DNA from: CAWJKP01 sp963843465
Lineage (GTDB): Bacteria; Planctomycetota; Planctomycetia; Pirellulales; Thermoguttaceae
Length of the DNA: 64,000 nucleotides
Reading direction: 5' to 3'
Assembly (NCBI GenBank): GCA_963843465.1
Contig: CAWJKP010000003.1
Coordinates: 124,001-188,000 of the forward strand
Shown: positions 26,629 through 45,278 of the stretch, piece after piece
Position numbering within the stretch: the first letter of the stretch is position 1
Layout of the letters: every line of letters begins with the position of its first letter
The notes under the pieces: generated by a model
The model's input: the letters and a program-made list of their open reading frames with translations, nothing else
What the model was told of the DNA's origin: nothing
Databases searched by the model: none
Program-made: the position numbers and the translations under genes

Positions 26629-27363
26629 ATGAGCAAATACGTTAAGAATCTGATTAGCGACTATCTGCGGACGCAGCTCAACGGGGTGGACGACGCCCTG
26701 CTGGTGAACATGGTTGGCCTGAATGCGAACACCGACGGCCGGTTGCGCGCGGAGCTCCGCAAGAAGAACATCCACGTGCTGGTGGTGAAGAACAGCCTGG
26801 CGCGGCGGGCAACGGCCGGGACGCGGCTGGCCCCGATGTTCGAGAGCATCGGCGGCACCAGCGCGGTCTGCTGGGGCGGCGAAGACATCGTCAGCCTGGC
26901 TAAGGAGATCGTGCGGCTCGCCAAGGACGAGAAGCTCAAGCCGTTCGAGGCCCGCGGGGGCGTCATGGACGGTCAGAAGCTGACCCCGGAAGAGGTGGTG
27001 CGCGTCAGCAGGCTTCCCAGCCGGATCGAGCAACTGGGCATCCTCGTCGGCCAGATTCTCGGACCGGGAGCGCGGTTGGCGTCCCAGCTCAACGGACCGG
27101 GCGGCACCCTGGTCAGCCAGTTGACCGAGAGGGCCAAGGCCCTGGAGGAGCAAGCGGCCGCCGCAGCGCCCGCGGCGGAAGCTGGCGCCGCAGCGCCGGC
27201 GGCGGAAGCTGGCGCCGCAGCGCCGGCGGCGGAAGCTGGCGCCGCAGCGCCGGCGGCGGAAGCTGGCGCCGCAGCGCCGGCGGCGGAAGCCCCAGCACCG
27301 ATGGCCGAAGCAGCTCCCCCTCTCCCTCCGGGAGAGGATCGGGGTGAGGGGACACCACAGTAG
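26629..27363 (+). CDS. rplJ: Ribosomal protein L10 with repeat-derived C-terminal tail
   Basis: Protein of 244 aa, against about 165-175 usual. The core is normal: MSKYVKNLISDYLRTQLNGV, VVKNSLARRA, EARGGVMDG, and the C-terminal helix that binds L7/L12 dimers. From about residue 178 there are four near-identical copies of GAAAPAAEA (27-bp unit GGCGCCGCAGCGCCGGCGGC...), then PAPMAEAAPPLPPGEDRGEG. The last 12 residues come from an interspersed CCCTCTCCCTCCGGGAGAGG repeat that runs to the stop. The ATG at 26629 lies 11 bp after the rplA stop. Confidence 0.93.
   Translation: MSKYVKNLISDYLRTQLNGVDDALLVNMVGLNANTDGRLRAELRKKNIHVLVVKNSLARRATAGTRLAPMFESIGGTSAVCWGGEDIVSLAKEIVRLAKDEKLKPFEARGGVMDGQKLTPEEVVRVSRLPSRIEQLGILVGQILGPGARLASQLNGPGGTLVSQLTERAKALEEQAAAAAPAAEAGAAAPAAEAGAAAPAAEAGAAAPAAEAGAAAPAAEAPAPMAEAAPPLPPGEDRGEGTPQ
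27316..27351. repeat. Interspersed GGAGAGGG/CCCTCACC repeat at the rplJ 3' end
   Basis: Palindromic element with the core CCTCTCCCTCCGGGAGAGG. Further copies: 41201-41235 (mtnA N-terminus), 42019-42052 (purE C-terminus) and 53137-53170 (end of an oxidoreductase gene). Here it is translated as the last residues of L10. Confidence 0.75.
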
Positions 27364-27379
27364 ATCCAGCGAACAGAAA

Positions 27380-27460
27380 GTAGGTTATGCTTCAGCATGA
27401 CATTTCCGGACGGTCATGCTGAAGCATCATTCGCGGCTGTTGTGCTGAAGCATAACCTAC
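27380..27460. repeat. REPIN, GTAGGTTATGCT family, between rplJ and rplL
   Basis: Starts GTAGGTTATGCTTCAGCATG and ends GCTGAAGCATAACCTAC, with a third arm (GGTCATGCTGAAGCATCA) between. A sister copy with three arms lies at 60541-60624. Confidence 0.85.
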
Positions 27461-27503
27461 ACCTGAACCGTAAATGAACGTCAAGTAGAAAGGAAGAACC
27501 CCC

Positions 27504-27932
27504 ATGGCGACCGACACCGCAATGCCGACCGAAGCCCCGGCCCGCGAATACTCGCCGGCAACCAAAGAGATGGGCGACAAGATCGTCCAGTTGACTTTGA
27601 TGCAGGCCAAGGAGCTGAGCGACTACCTGGAGAACGTACACGGCATCAAGGCCGCGGCGGGCGGCGTGATGATGGCCGGCCCGGCGGCCGGTCCGGCGGC
27701 CGCGGAGAAGCCGGCGGAAAAGACCGAGTTCACCGTGGTCCTGGAAAGCTTCGGTGACAAGAAGATCGGCGTGATCAAGGTCGTGCGGGCGGCCACCGGC
27801 CTGGGCTTGAAAGAGGCCAAGGACCTGGTCGAGGCCGTGCCGGCGAAGATCAAGGAAAACATTCCCAAGGATGAAGCCGAGAAGCTCAAGAAAGAGTTGG
27901 AAGAGGCCGGCGCCACTGTCTCTGTCAAGTAA
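27504..27932 (+). CDS. rplL: Ribosomal protein L7/L12
   Basis: Protein of 142 aa. The N-terminal dimerisation helices (MGDKIVQLTLMQAKELSDYL) follow a 20-residue leader; an Ala/Pro/Gly hinge (about residues 52-72) leads to the C-terminal factor-binding domain EFTVVLESFGDKKIGVIKVV, then GLGLKEAKDLVEAVP. It recruits EF-Tu and EF-G to the ribosome. The ATG at 27504 has AGGAAGA upstream. A REPIN separates it from rplJ, so spacing within the operon is unusually large. Confidence 0.97.
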   Translation: MATDTAMPTEAPAREYSPATKEMGDKIVQLTLMQAKELSDYLENVHGIKAAAGGVMMAGPAAGPAAAEKPAEKTEFTVVLESFGDKKIGVIKVVRAATGLGLKEAKDLVEAVPAKIKENIPKDEAEKLKKELEEAGATVSVK

Positions 27933-28134
27933 GGGCGGCGTCCGACAATCGCCAGACTGCTTTTCCCATGGCGGCGTGCGGCGGGGAGGGATTCTCGCCG
28001 GCGCGCTGGTGGATTTTTTCGAGCCTTGCCGAAGCCGCACAAAGATCTGAAGGGTTTTGGCCGCTTGGGTGCTTCCGCGCGCGGGCGCTCGGGTGCGACA
28101 GTCGGCTTGTCCAAGTGCGCGTGCGCCCATCACT

Positions 28135-28222
28135 GTAGGGAACGCCCTCCGTGGCGTTCCGGGCGTCGGGAGAGAGCCAATTTCCGCGCTCGCGGCGGAA
28201 CGCCACAGAGGGCGTTCCCTAC
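28135..28222. repeat. REPIN, GTAGGGAACGCC family, between rplL and rpoB
   Basis: Starts GTAGGGAACGCCCTCCGTGG and ends CAGAGGGCGTTCCCTAC; each arm has the hairpin GGAACGCC...GGCGTTCC. The 27933-28294 gap contains nothing else I can identify apart from the rpoB leader. Confidence 0.85.
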
Positions 28223-28294
28223 AGATGGAAATTGTGCAACATGTTTGCGCGGCTGTTTTCGCGTTCCGCTGGACTTTGAGGAGGGTCTCACGCT

Positions 28295-32006
<3,712 letters not shown>

Positions 32007-32008
32007 GC

Positions 32009-32135
32009 CTTGGAGTGCGGCGATTTATCGCCGCTTTGGACGCGATATTTCCGCCAGCCGGCAATGCGCGGTGTTAGGGCCTTTTGCAAAGCGAGGACCA
32101 GCGGAAAAGCGGCGACAAGTCGCCGCACTCCAAAG
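32009..32135. repeat. REPIN, GGAGTGCGGCGA family, between rpoB and rpoC
   Basis: Starts CTTGGAGTGCGGCGATTTAT and ends CAAGTCGCCGCACTCCAAAG, around a loop of about 70 bp containing GCAAAGCGAGGACCAGCGG. This family lacks the GTAG head seen in the others. Confidence 0.75.
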
Positions 32136-32225
32136 GTCCCGCCCGCCCACGCTTGGCATTTCCCCACTTTCTTTGCTACAGTTCTTTTTTGCGAACATTC
32201 TCTCCGGATAATAAGGAGTGCCACA

Positions 32226-36585
<4,360 letters not shown>

Positions 36586-36648
36586 CGGGGGTCGGGCGCC
36601 GGGATTCGGGGGCCAGAGAACCGCTCCACTGATGTCCGGAGGCGATTA

Positions 36649-36784
36649 ACCCGGATTATTCACGGGCGCATCGCAACCCGAAGCGTAAGCGAGGACGGCT
36701 AAGGGACTTACCCTCGCTTACGCTTCGGGTTGCGATTGCGCACTCTGCGCCGCTCAAATCGTGGGGCGTGAATAATCCGGGTTG
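36649..36784. repeat. Nested palindrome between rpoC and rpsL, with heptamers on both sides
   Basis: Outer arms CCCGGATTATTCACG and GTGAATAATCCGGG enclose a CCCGAAGCG-family palindrome (36672-36734). G-rich heptamers (GGGGGTC, GGGCGCC, GGGATTC) lie at about 36588-36612 and their complement CCCCCGA at about 36887-36906. The 330-bp gap contains no gene. Confidence 0.7.
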
Positions 36785-36915
36785 AAGTCACGCGTACCAC
36801 GCAGAGAGTCCCTTGACAGGGTAACCATTTTGGATAGGCTTAGGGATTCGCCGAAGTGACCAAGTCCACCGTGGTGAGCTGCGAATCGCCCGACCCCCGA
36901 CCCCCTATTGAGCTT

Positions 36916-37284
36916 ATGCCTACCTTTAACCAACTGGTCCGCAAGAGGCGGCGTCCGCCGCGGAAGTTCAGCAAGGCGCCCGTGCTGGAGAAGTGCCCCC
37001 AAAAGCGAGGGGTCTGCCTTCAGGTGAAGACGATGACGCCCAAGAAGCCCAACTCGGCCCTGCGGAAGATCACCCGCGTGCGGCTGTCCAACGGCAAGGA
37101 AGTCACCGTCTACATCCCAGGCGAGGGGCACAGTCTCCAGGAACACTCGATCGTCCTGGTCCGTGGCGGTCGTATCCGCGACCTGCCGGGCGTGCGGTAC
37201 CAGGTGGTCCGCGGGGCCTTGGACACGCTGGGCGTGGAGGGCCGCAAGCAGTCCCGCAGCCGCTACGGCGCCAAAAAGAAGTAA
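36916..37284 (+). CDS. rpsL: Ribosomal protein S12
   Basis: Protein of 122 aa in the decoding centre. Typical: MPTFNQLVRKRRRPPRKFSK, KTMTPKKPNSALRKITRVRL (streptomycin-related Lys present), YIPGEGHSLQEHSIVLVRGG and the end SRSRYGAKKK. The frame is open to 36856 but ATG 36916 is the conserved start. Downstream of the stop, after an inserted REP, the DNA would read GAKKKQAKSKK, resembling a displaced second copy of the S12 tail. Confidence 0.96.
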   Translation: MPTFNQLVRKRRRPPRKFSKAPVLEKCPQKRGVCLQVKTMTPKKPNSALRKITRVRLSNGKEVTVYIPGEGHSLQEHSIVLVRGGRIRDLPGVRYQVVRGALDTLGVEGRKQSRSRYGAKKK

Positions 37285-37303
37285 GTCAGCAGCACGCAAT
37301 ACC

Positions 37304-37326
37304 GTTAGCCCCGGCGGCCACGCCGG
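37304..37326 (+). repeat. Short REP, GTTAGC family, between rpsL and rpsG
   Basis: A 23-bp element with hairpin CCGGCG-GCCA-CGCCGG. It is bracketed by similar sequences GGCGCCAAAAAGAAG (37268-37282) and GGCGCCAAGAAAAAG (37328 onward), a possible target duplication of the rpsL 3' end. Confidence 0.7.
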
Positions 37327-37374
37327 TGTGGCGCCAAGAAAAAGCAAGCCAAGAGTAAGAAACAGGAATATCCG

Positions 37375-37844
37375 ATGGGTCGCATCACCGCCAGTAAAAA
37401 GACACTCGTCGCCGATCCGGTGCACGGGTCGATCCTGGCCAGCAAGTTCATCAATTGCCTGATGTGGGACGGCAAGAAGAGCACCGCCCAGCGGGTCTTC
37501 AACAAGGCCCTGGAGATCCTCCACGAGAAGCTCCCCGACCAGGTGCCGATCGAGGTCTTCACCCAGGCGGTGGAAAACGTCAAACCGAACATCGAGGTCC
37601 GCTCGAAGCGCGTCGGCGGCGCCTCCTACCAGGTGCCGATGCAGGTCAACCGCAACCGCCAGCAATCGTTGGCCATCCGCTGGATCCTGGGCGCGGTCCG
37701 CGAGAAGGGCGGCCGGGCGAGCTACGAGAAGCTGGCCACCGAGCTGTTGGCGGCCTACAATCGCGAAGGCACGGCGATCACCAAACGCGAGAACGTCCAT
37801 CGCATGGCCGACGCCAACAAGGCCTTCGCCCACTTCGCCTGGTA

Positions 37845-37845
<1 letters not shown>
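37375..37845 (+). CDS. rpsG: Ribosomal protein S7
   Basis: Protein of 156 aa, primary 16S rRNA binder of the small-subunit head. Signatures: ADPVHGSILASKFINCLMWD, KSTAQRVFNKALEIL, VENVKPNIEVRSKRVGGASY, VPMQVNRNRQQSLAIRWI and KRENVHRMADANKAFAHFAW. Its stop overlaps the fusA start by one base (TAATG), which couples translation of the two. Confidence 0.97.
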
Positions 37846-39962
<2,117 letters not shown>

Positions 39963-39995
39963 GACACTGGGAATGTCACTGCCGGGACGCAGTCC

Positions 39996-40105
39996 GTAGG
40001 GTGGGACCAGCTCGCGCAAGCGAGCGCCGGCCCACCAACGCTGCTGCTGGCACTCTTGGTACCTGGTGGGCCGGCGGCCGCTGACGCGGCCTTGTCCCAC
40101 CCTAC
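39996..40105. repeat. REPIN, GTAGGGTGGGAC family, after fusA
   Basis: Starts GTAGGGTGGGACCAGC and ends GCCTTGTCCCACCCTAC. It lies between the convergent fusA and mtnA genes, where it could terminate transcription both ways. Confidence 0.8.
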
Positions 40106-40108
40106 GGT

Positions 40109-41271
<1,163 letters not shown>

Positions 41272-41278
<7 letters not shown>

Positions 41279-41463
41279 ATGTCTTCCTCCGTCAAGGGCA
41301 TCCCGTGTGCCGCCCGAGCGTCCAGGCACCCGCGGATGGCCTCGTGCACGTTCTGAAGAGCTTCTTCTACGGTGTACCCCTGGGAAACGCAACCAGCAAT
41401 GGCAGGGCATTCCGCCACAATCACGCCCGTTTCGTCCCGCTGCAACGTGACAACCAGTTTCAT
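41272..41463 (-). CDS. HicB-like antitoxin domain protein
   Basis: Protein of 63 aa: MKLVVTLQRDETGVIVAECP, then AIAGCVSQGYTVEEALQNVH. This is the degraded RNase H-like HicB/UPF0150 fold, without the DNA-binding C-terminal domain of full HicB. No HicA toxin is next to it, so it is an orphan or acts alone. It is the last gene of a small cluster of TA remnants on this strand. Confidence 0.75.
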
Positions 41464-41476
41464 AGCAGTCCCATTC

Positions 41477-41575
41477 CTACGGTGCGGGTTCGTCGTGTGG
41501 GTCGTAAACGCGAATGCGGCCCGGTTCCACGATCCACAGCAGCCCTGTCAAGGGCTCGTCCAGCTTGAATCTCAT
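41477..41575 (-). pseudogene. DUF5615 toxin remnant (internally deleted)
   Basis: A 32-codon frame: MRFKLDEP, then LTGLLWIVEPGRIRVYDPHD. The first residues match the start of DUF5615 PIN-like toxins (typically MRFKLDEN) and the rest looks like the end of the same family, so most of the middle seems deleted in frame. Its ATG overlaps the stop of the DUF433 antitoxin gene (ATGA), exactly the arrangement of intact DUF433-DUF5615 modules. Acidic catalytic residues of the middle part are gone, so it should be inactive. Confidence 0.55.
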
Positions 41576-41826
41576 GGCTTGACGGGCTCCGGCGGCAGCG
41601 GGATGATCCGCTCGCGGGTCATTTCCGCCGCGAACGCCAGGGCGGCACGAATGTCTTCCGGCTGCAATTGCGGATACGCCTCAAGAAGCTCCGCCTCGGA
41701 AACTCCTTCGGCCAGGTTGTCGACAATCGGCGGAACCCAGATCCGCGTACCCCGAACACACGGCTTTCCGAAGCAGACGTTCGGGTCCATCGAAATCCGC
41801 TTGAGCAGTTCTTCACGTTTGGTCAT
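41572..41826 (-). CDS. DUF433 antitoxin
   Basis: Protein of 84 aa. The family signature is clear: RISMDPNVCFGKPCVRGTRI, then VPPIVDNLAEGVSEAELLEA and YPQLQPEDIRAALAFAAEM, a small helix-turn-helix fold. Such genes normally precede a DUF5615 toxin; here only a shortened toxin frame remains. It may persist as a self-repressing or anti-addiction gene. Confidence 0.85.
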   Translation of the reverse strand: MTKREELLKRISMDPNVCFGKPCVRGTRIWVPPIVDNLAEGVSEAELLEAYPQLQPEDIRAALAFAAEMTRERIIPLPPEPVKP

Positions 41827-41850
41827 GGTTTATCTCACATATCAAAGGCG

Positions 41851-41960
41851 GTAGGTCAGGCATCCCGTGCCCGACGACCGGCCAAATGGCGAGCCGTATC
41901 CAAGCGACGCGGGCGAATGGCGATAAATTGATGTTGTCGGGCACGGGGTGCCCTGACCTA
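41851..41960. repeat. REPIN, GTAGGTCAGGCA family
   Basis: Starts GTAGGTCAGGCATCCCGTGC and ends GGGGTGCCCTGACCTA; each arm holds a GGCA...TGCC hairpin. It separates purE from the TA remnants. Confidence 0.75.
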
Positions 41961-41987
41961 AAGGACAGCCCTTGTTGCAAACGGAGT

Positions 41988-42623
41988 TCATGGGCGTGGC
42001 GAGATCTTTGGCGATCCTCCCTCACCCCTACCCTCTCCCGGAGGTAGAGGGGCGGCGCGCAGCTTGCCCTGAAATGCCGCGTCCTTGGCAGCTACCTTGC
42101 TCGCCAGCTCGCGTTTGAACGCCGCCAGCCGTGCTTGCAACTTCTCGTCGCTGAGGGCCAGGATCTCGACGGCCAACAGGCCGGCGTTGCGCGGGCCGCC
42201 CATGCCGGCGCCGACCGCGGCTACCGGCACGTCGCCGGGCATTTGTACGATCGACAAGAGCGAATCCAGGCCGCCCATCAACTCTGTCGGCACGGGGATT
42301 CCGATCACCGGCAAGGTGGTGCGCGAGGCGACCACGCCGGCCAAGTGGGCGGCGCCGCCGGCCGCGGCCAGGATCACTTTCAGGCCGCGAGCAAGAGCCG
42401 TGGTGGCATAGTCGCGGACCAGGTCCGGCGTGCGGTGGGCACTCATCACGCGGGCCTCGTAGGCAACGCCGAATTCCTCCAAGGCGGCCGCCGCCGCTTG
42501 GATCTTCGGCCAGTCGCTGTCGCTGCCCATGAGGATGCCGACTAAGGGACAGGATGTTAGTCCCGGCGGCCACGCCGGCTGGTTCGATGAGGTTTCAGGC
42601 ATGGGTTCCGCCTCAGGTTGCAT
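41988..42623 (-). CDS. purE: N5-carboxyaminoimidazole ribonucleotide mutase
   Basis: Protein of 211 aa; a class I PurE core is about 160. It moves the carboxylate of N5-CAIR to give CAIR in purine synthesis. The core runs LVGILMGSDSDWPKIQAAAA, YEARVMSAHRTPDLVRDYA, AAAGGAAHLAGVVASRTTLP, VIGIPVPTELMGGLDSLLSI and QMPGDVPVAAVGAGM. Both ends are repeat-derived: QPAWPPGLTS at the N-terminus is a translated GTTAGC-family REP (42556-42578) and APLPPGEGRGEG at the C-terminus is the GGAGAGGG repeat (42019-42052). Starts in MQPEAEP or MPETSS are both possible. Confidence 0.9.
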   Translation of the reverse strand: MQPEAEPMPETSSNQPAWPPGLTSCPLVGILMGSDSDWPKIQAAAAALEEFGVAYEARVMSAHRTPDLVRDYATTALARGLKVILAAAGGAAHLAGVVASRTTLPVIGIPVPTELMGGLDSLLSIVQMPGDVPVAAVGAGMGGPRNAGLLAVEILALSDEKLQARLAAFKRELASKVAAKDAAFQGKLRAAPLPPGEGRGEGGSPKISPRP

Positions 42624-42629
42624 CGTCAG

Positions 42630-42694
42630 GTAGGGCGGGCTTTAGCCCGCCTGTTAGTCATGAGATTCCGGTGGCGGGCTAAAGCCCACCCTAC
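42630..42694. repeat. REPIN, GGCGGGCT family, between purE and ald
   Basis: Starts TAGGGCGGGCTTTAGCCCGC and ends GGCGGGCTAAAGCCCACCCTAC. The right arm overlaps the last codons of ald, which ends at 42691. Confidence 0.8.
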
Positions 42695-43800
42695 GACGCG
42701 AAGCGTGGGTTGTACGGCAGGGAAAAGGTTTCGGCGACGGCCCGGTTGGTCAATTCGTTCTGGTAGATGTTGATGGCCCGGGCGATGGGGCGGTACCGCT
42801 CGGCGGCGGGGAGCAGTCCCAAGCGTACGATCTTCAGGGCCCAGGGGAGCGTCACGTTGCACAGCGCGAAGGTGCTCGTCCGGCCCACCGCGCCGGGCAT
42901 GTTGGTCACGCAGTAGTGGACGACGTCGTCGACGATGAAGGTCGGGTCGCTGTGCGTCGTGGGGTGGCTGGTGGCCACGCAGCCGCCCTGGTCGATGGCC
43001 ACGTCGATGATCACGCTGCCGGGCTTCATGAGGCGGAGATCCTCCCGCTCGATCAGCCGCGGCGCCCGGGCCCCCGGCACCAACACCGAGCCGATCACCA
43101 AGTCGGCCGAGCGGAGCTGCTCGCGGATCGTGTGGCGGTCGCTGAAAAGCGTCGTGACGTTGGGCGGCATGATGTCGTCGAGGTAGCGGAGCCGGTCCAT
43201 GTCGACGTCGAGGATCGCCACGCCGGCCCCGAAGCCGGCGGCCACCTTGGCGGCGTTGGCGCCCACCGTGCCGCCGCCGAGGATCGTGATCTGGGCCGGC
43301 TGGACGCCGGCAACGCCTCCCAGCAGGATGCCCCGCCCCATCTGCGGACGCTCCAGGTACTTGGCCCCCTGCTGGATGCTCATCCGCCCGGCCACCTCGC
43401 TCATGGGGGTCAACAGCGGCAAGCGGCCGTGCTCGTCGCGGAGCGTTTCGTAGGCCACCGCGGTCGCCCCGGAGCGGATGACGGCTTCGGTCAACGCCCG
43501 GTCGGCGGCGAAGTGGAAATAGGTAAAGACGATCTGGCCGGGCCGCAGTTTCGTCAGCTCGGCCGGCTGCGGCTCCTTGACCTTCACGATCATCTCCGCT
43601 CGGGCGTAAATCTCATCCGAGCCGGAAACGATCTGGGCCCCGGCCTGCTGGTAATCCTGGTCGGCCAGCCCGGAGCCGAGCCCCGCGCCGGCCTCGATCA
43701 GCACCTGGTGGCCCGCCCGGGTCAGTTCCTCCGCTCCCACGGGCAGCATTCCCACGCGGTATTCGTCTCGCTTGATCTCTCGGGGCACTGCGACGATCAT
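42691..43800 (-). CDS. ald: Alanine dehydrogenase
   Basis: Protein of 369 aa that interconverts L-alanine and pyruvate with NAD. Motifs: MIVAVPREIKRDEYRVGMLP, VKVKEPQPAEL with the catalytic Lys, YFHFAADRALT with the His, the Rossmann glycines ITILGGGTVGANAAKVAAGF, and DVAIDQGGC with the Asp. C-terminal ANVTLPW-like ending LCNVTLPWALKIV is normal. Its ATG overlaps the lysA stop (ATGA), so lysA and ald form a translationally coupled operon for amino-acid metabolism. Confidence 0.96.
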   Translation of the reverse strand: MIVAVPREIKRDEYRVGMLPVGAEELTRAGHQVLIEAGAGLGSGLADQDYQQAGAQIVSGSDEIYARAEMIVKVKEPQPAELTKLRPGQIVFTYFHFAADRALTEAVIRSGATAVAYETLRDEHGRLPLLTPMSEVAGRMSIQQGAKYLERPQMGRGILLGGVAGVQPAQITILGGGTVGANAAKVAAGFGAGVAILDVDMDRLRYLDDIMPPNVTTLFSDRHTIREQLRSADLVIGSVLVPGARAPRLIEREDLRLMKPGSVIIDVAIDQGGCVATSHPTTHSDPTFIVDDVVHYCVTNMPGAVGRTSTFALCNVTLPWALKIVRLGLLPAAERYRPIARAINIYQNELTNRAVAETFSLPYNPRFAS

Positions 43801-45134
43801 GGCCTACCTTTCCATGACGGGATCGTTTCGCCGGCGATCATCTCCTCGAACGTCTGGCGGCGGCGGATGAGTTCCGCCCGGCCGTCCCGCACGAGCACCT
43901 CGGCGGCCAGCGGTTTGGAATTGTAGTTCGAGCCCATGACGAAGCCATAGGCGCCGGCACACTCGATCACCAGGTAGTCGCCGACCACGGCGGCGGGCAG
44001 GCGGCGGCTGGCGACGAAGCCGCCTTCCTCCTGGGTGAAGATGTCGCCCGACTCGCACAGCGGCCCGCCCACGATCGCCTCCACCTCCTGCCGCGCAGCC
44101 GGCGTGTACTCGTCACGCTCCGCGTGACGCGCGTTCCTCACGCGGAGCGTGAGGAGTACGTGCGGCCGGCGCGATCGACATGGGCTGATAGGCCCCGTAG
44201 AGGATCGGCCGGGCGAGGTTGTTGAAGCCCGCATCCAGCAGGTAGAACAGATTCTGGGCCTGCCGCTTGACTGCGCGGATCTCGGCGATCAGGTAACCGC
44301 TTTCAGCCACCAGGTAGCGGCCGGGCTCGATCTCCAGGCGGACGGCGTGGCCGAAGTTCTGTTCGAGCCGCTTGCGGGTAGCGTCCCAGAGCTGGAAATA
44401 GGCGTCGAGGTCAACAAATGACTGGCCCTCGCGGTAGGGCGTGGGCAGACCGCCGCCGGCACTGATCGACCGCAGGTTGCGGCCCACCTCGCAGGCCGCC
44501 TCCTCCATCGCCGCACAGACCTGGGAGAGGTGCTCCAGGTCGGTGCCCGAGCCGATGTGCATGTGCAACCCGGTGACGCCGAGACTGTAGTCCTCGGCGT
44601 TCACCAGGCACTCGGTGAGTTGTTGGTGCCAGATGCCGTGCTTGGAGTGGTCGCCGCCGGTATTGGTCTTCTGGCTATGGCCGTGACCGAAGCCCGGGTT
44701 GATCCGCAGGGTGATCTCGCGGCCGGGGGCCCGGGAGCCGTACTGGTCGATCATGTCGGGCGAGCCGCAGTTGACGTGGATGTTCTTCTCCAGCACCAAC
44801 TCCAGCGACGAGGCGTCGAAGATGTCGGCCGTGTAGACGATCGGCGGCGGGTCACCTGCCGGCGAGTAGCCGGCCGCGATCGCCCGGCGGATCTCCCCCG
44901 CACTCACCGCATCGACCAGCGCCCCTGACGCCGGATCAGGTCCACGATCGCCAGACTCGAACAGGCCTTTTGGGCATAGCGCACCTGGTCGAAGGCCCGA
45001 AGGTCCTGGATTCGCTCGACGATCTTCGCGGCGTCGTAGACGAACGTGGGGGTGCCGAACTCCCCCGCTAGATCGGCGACCGAAATCCCGGCGATCTCCT
45101 GGCGGAGGGTTTGGAAACGCGGCGCAGTAGGCAT
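43797..45134 (-). CDS. lysA: Diaminopimelate decarboxylase (two frame breaks and an internal REPIN)
   Basis: PLP enzyme for the last step of lysine synthesis. N-terminal frame: TFVYDAAKIVERIQDL and the PLP lysine in RYAQKACSS. Middle frame: NPGFGHGHSQKTNTGGDHSK, LHMHIGSG, EIEPGRYLVAESGYL and LLDAGFNNLARP. C-terminal frame: GGPLCESGDIF, the subunit-shared active-site motif. The first break is one missing C in the run at 44922-44925 (AGCGCCCC). The second falls in a palindrome (44106-44159) inserted in a poorly conserved loop. N- and C-terminal frames are the same, total about 446 codons. Either a second read error occurred or the REPIN has truncated the enzyme. Confidence 0.88.
44106..44159. 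repeat. Perfect-ended palindrome inserted within lysA
   Basis: Starts GTACTCGTCACGCTCCGCG and ends CGCGGAGCGTGAGGAGTAC, with an inner hairpin in each arm. It interrupts the coding region between the barrel and the GGPLCESGD motif. Confidence 0.85.
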
Positions 45135-45237
45135 GGGCAGACCGGTCGGGAATCGAAGAATCCACTCGCAGCACGTACCCATTACCATACCGTAACCACG
45201 CGAGAAGGTGTAGGCCCTCCGCAACCGGGCTCCCCCT

Positions 45238-45265
45238 CATCCTTCATCCTTCATCCTTCATCCTT
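45238..45265. repeat. Four CATCCTT heptamers
   Basis: A pure 7-bp tandem array immediately upstream of the sulfatase-like gene, covering its ribosome-binding region. Copy-number change would alter the spacing of its promoter. Confidence 0.8.
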
Positions 45266-45278
45266 TACAATGCGGGGC

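Noticed and set aside
41619..41816. Second frame over the DUF433 gene
   Set aside because: Shadow of the DUF433 antitoxin without recognisable features.
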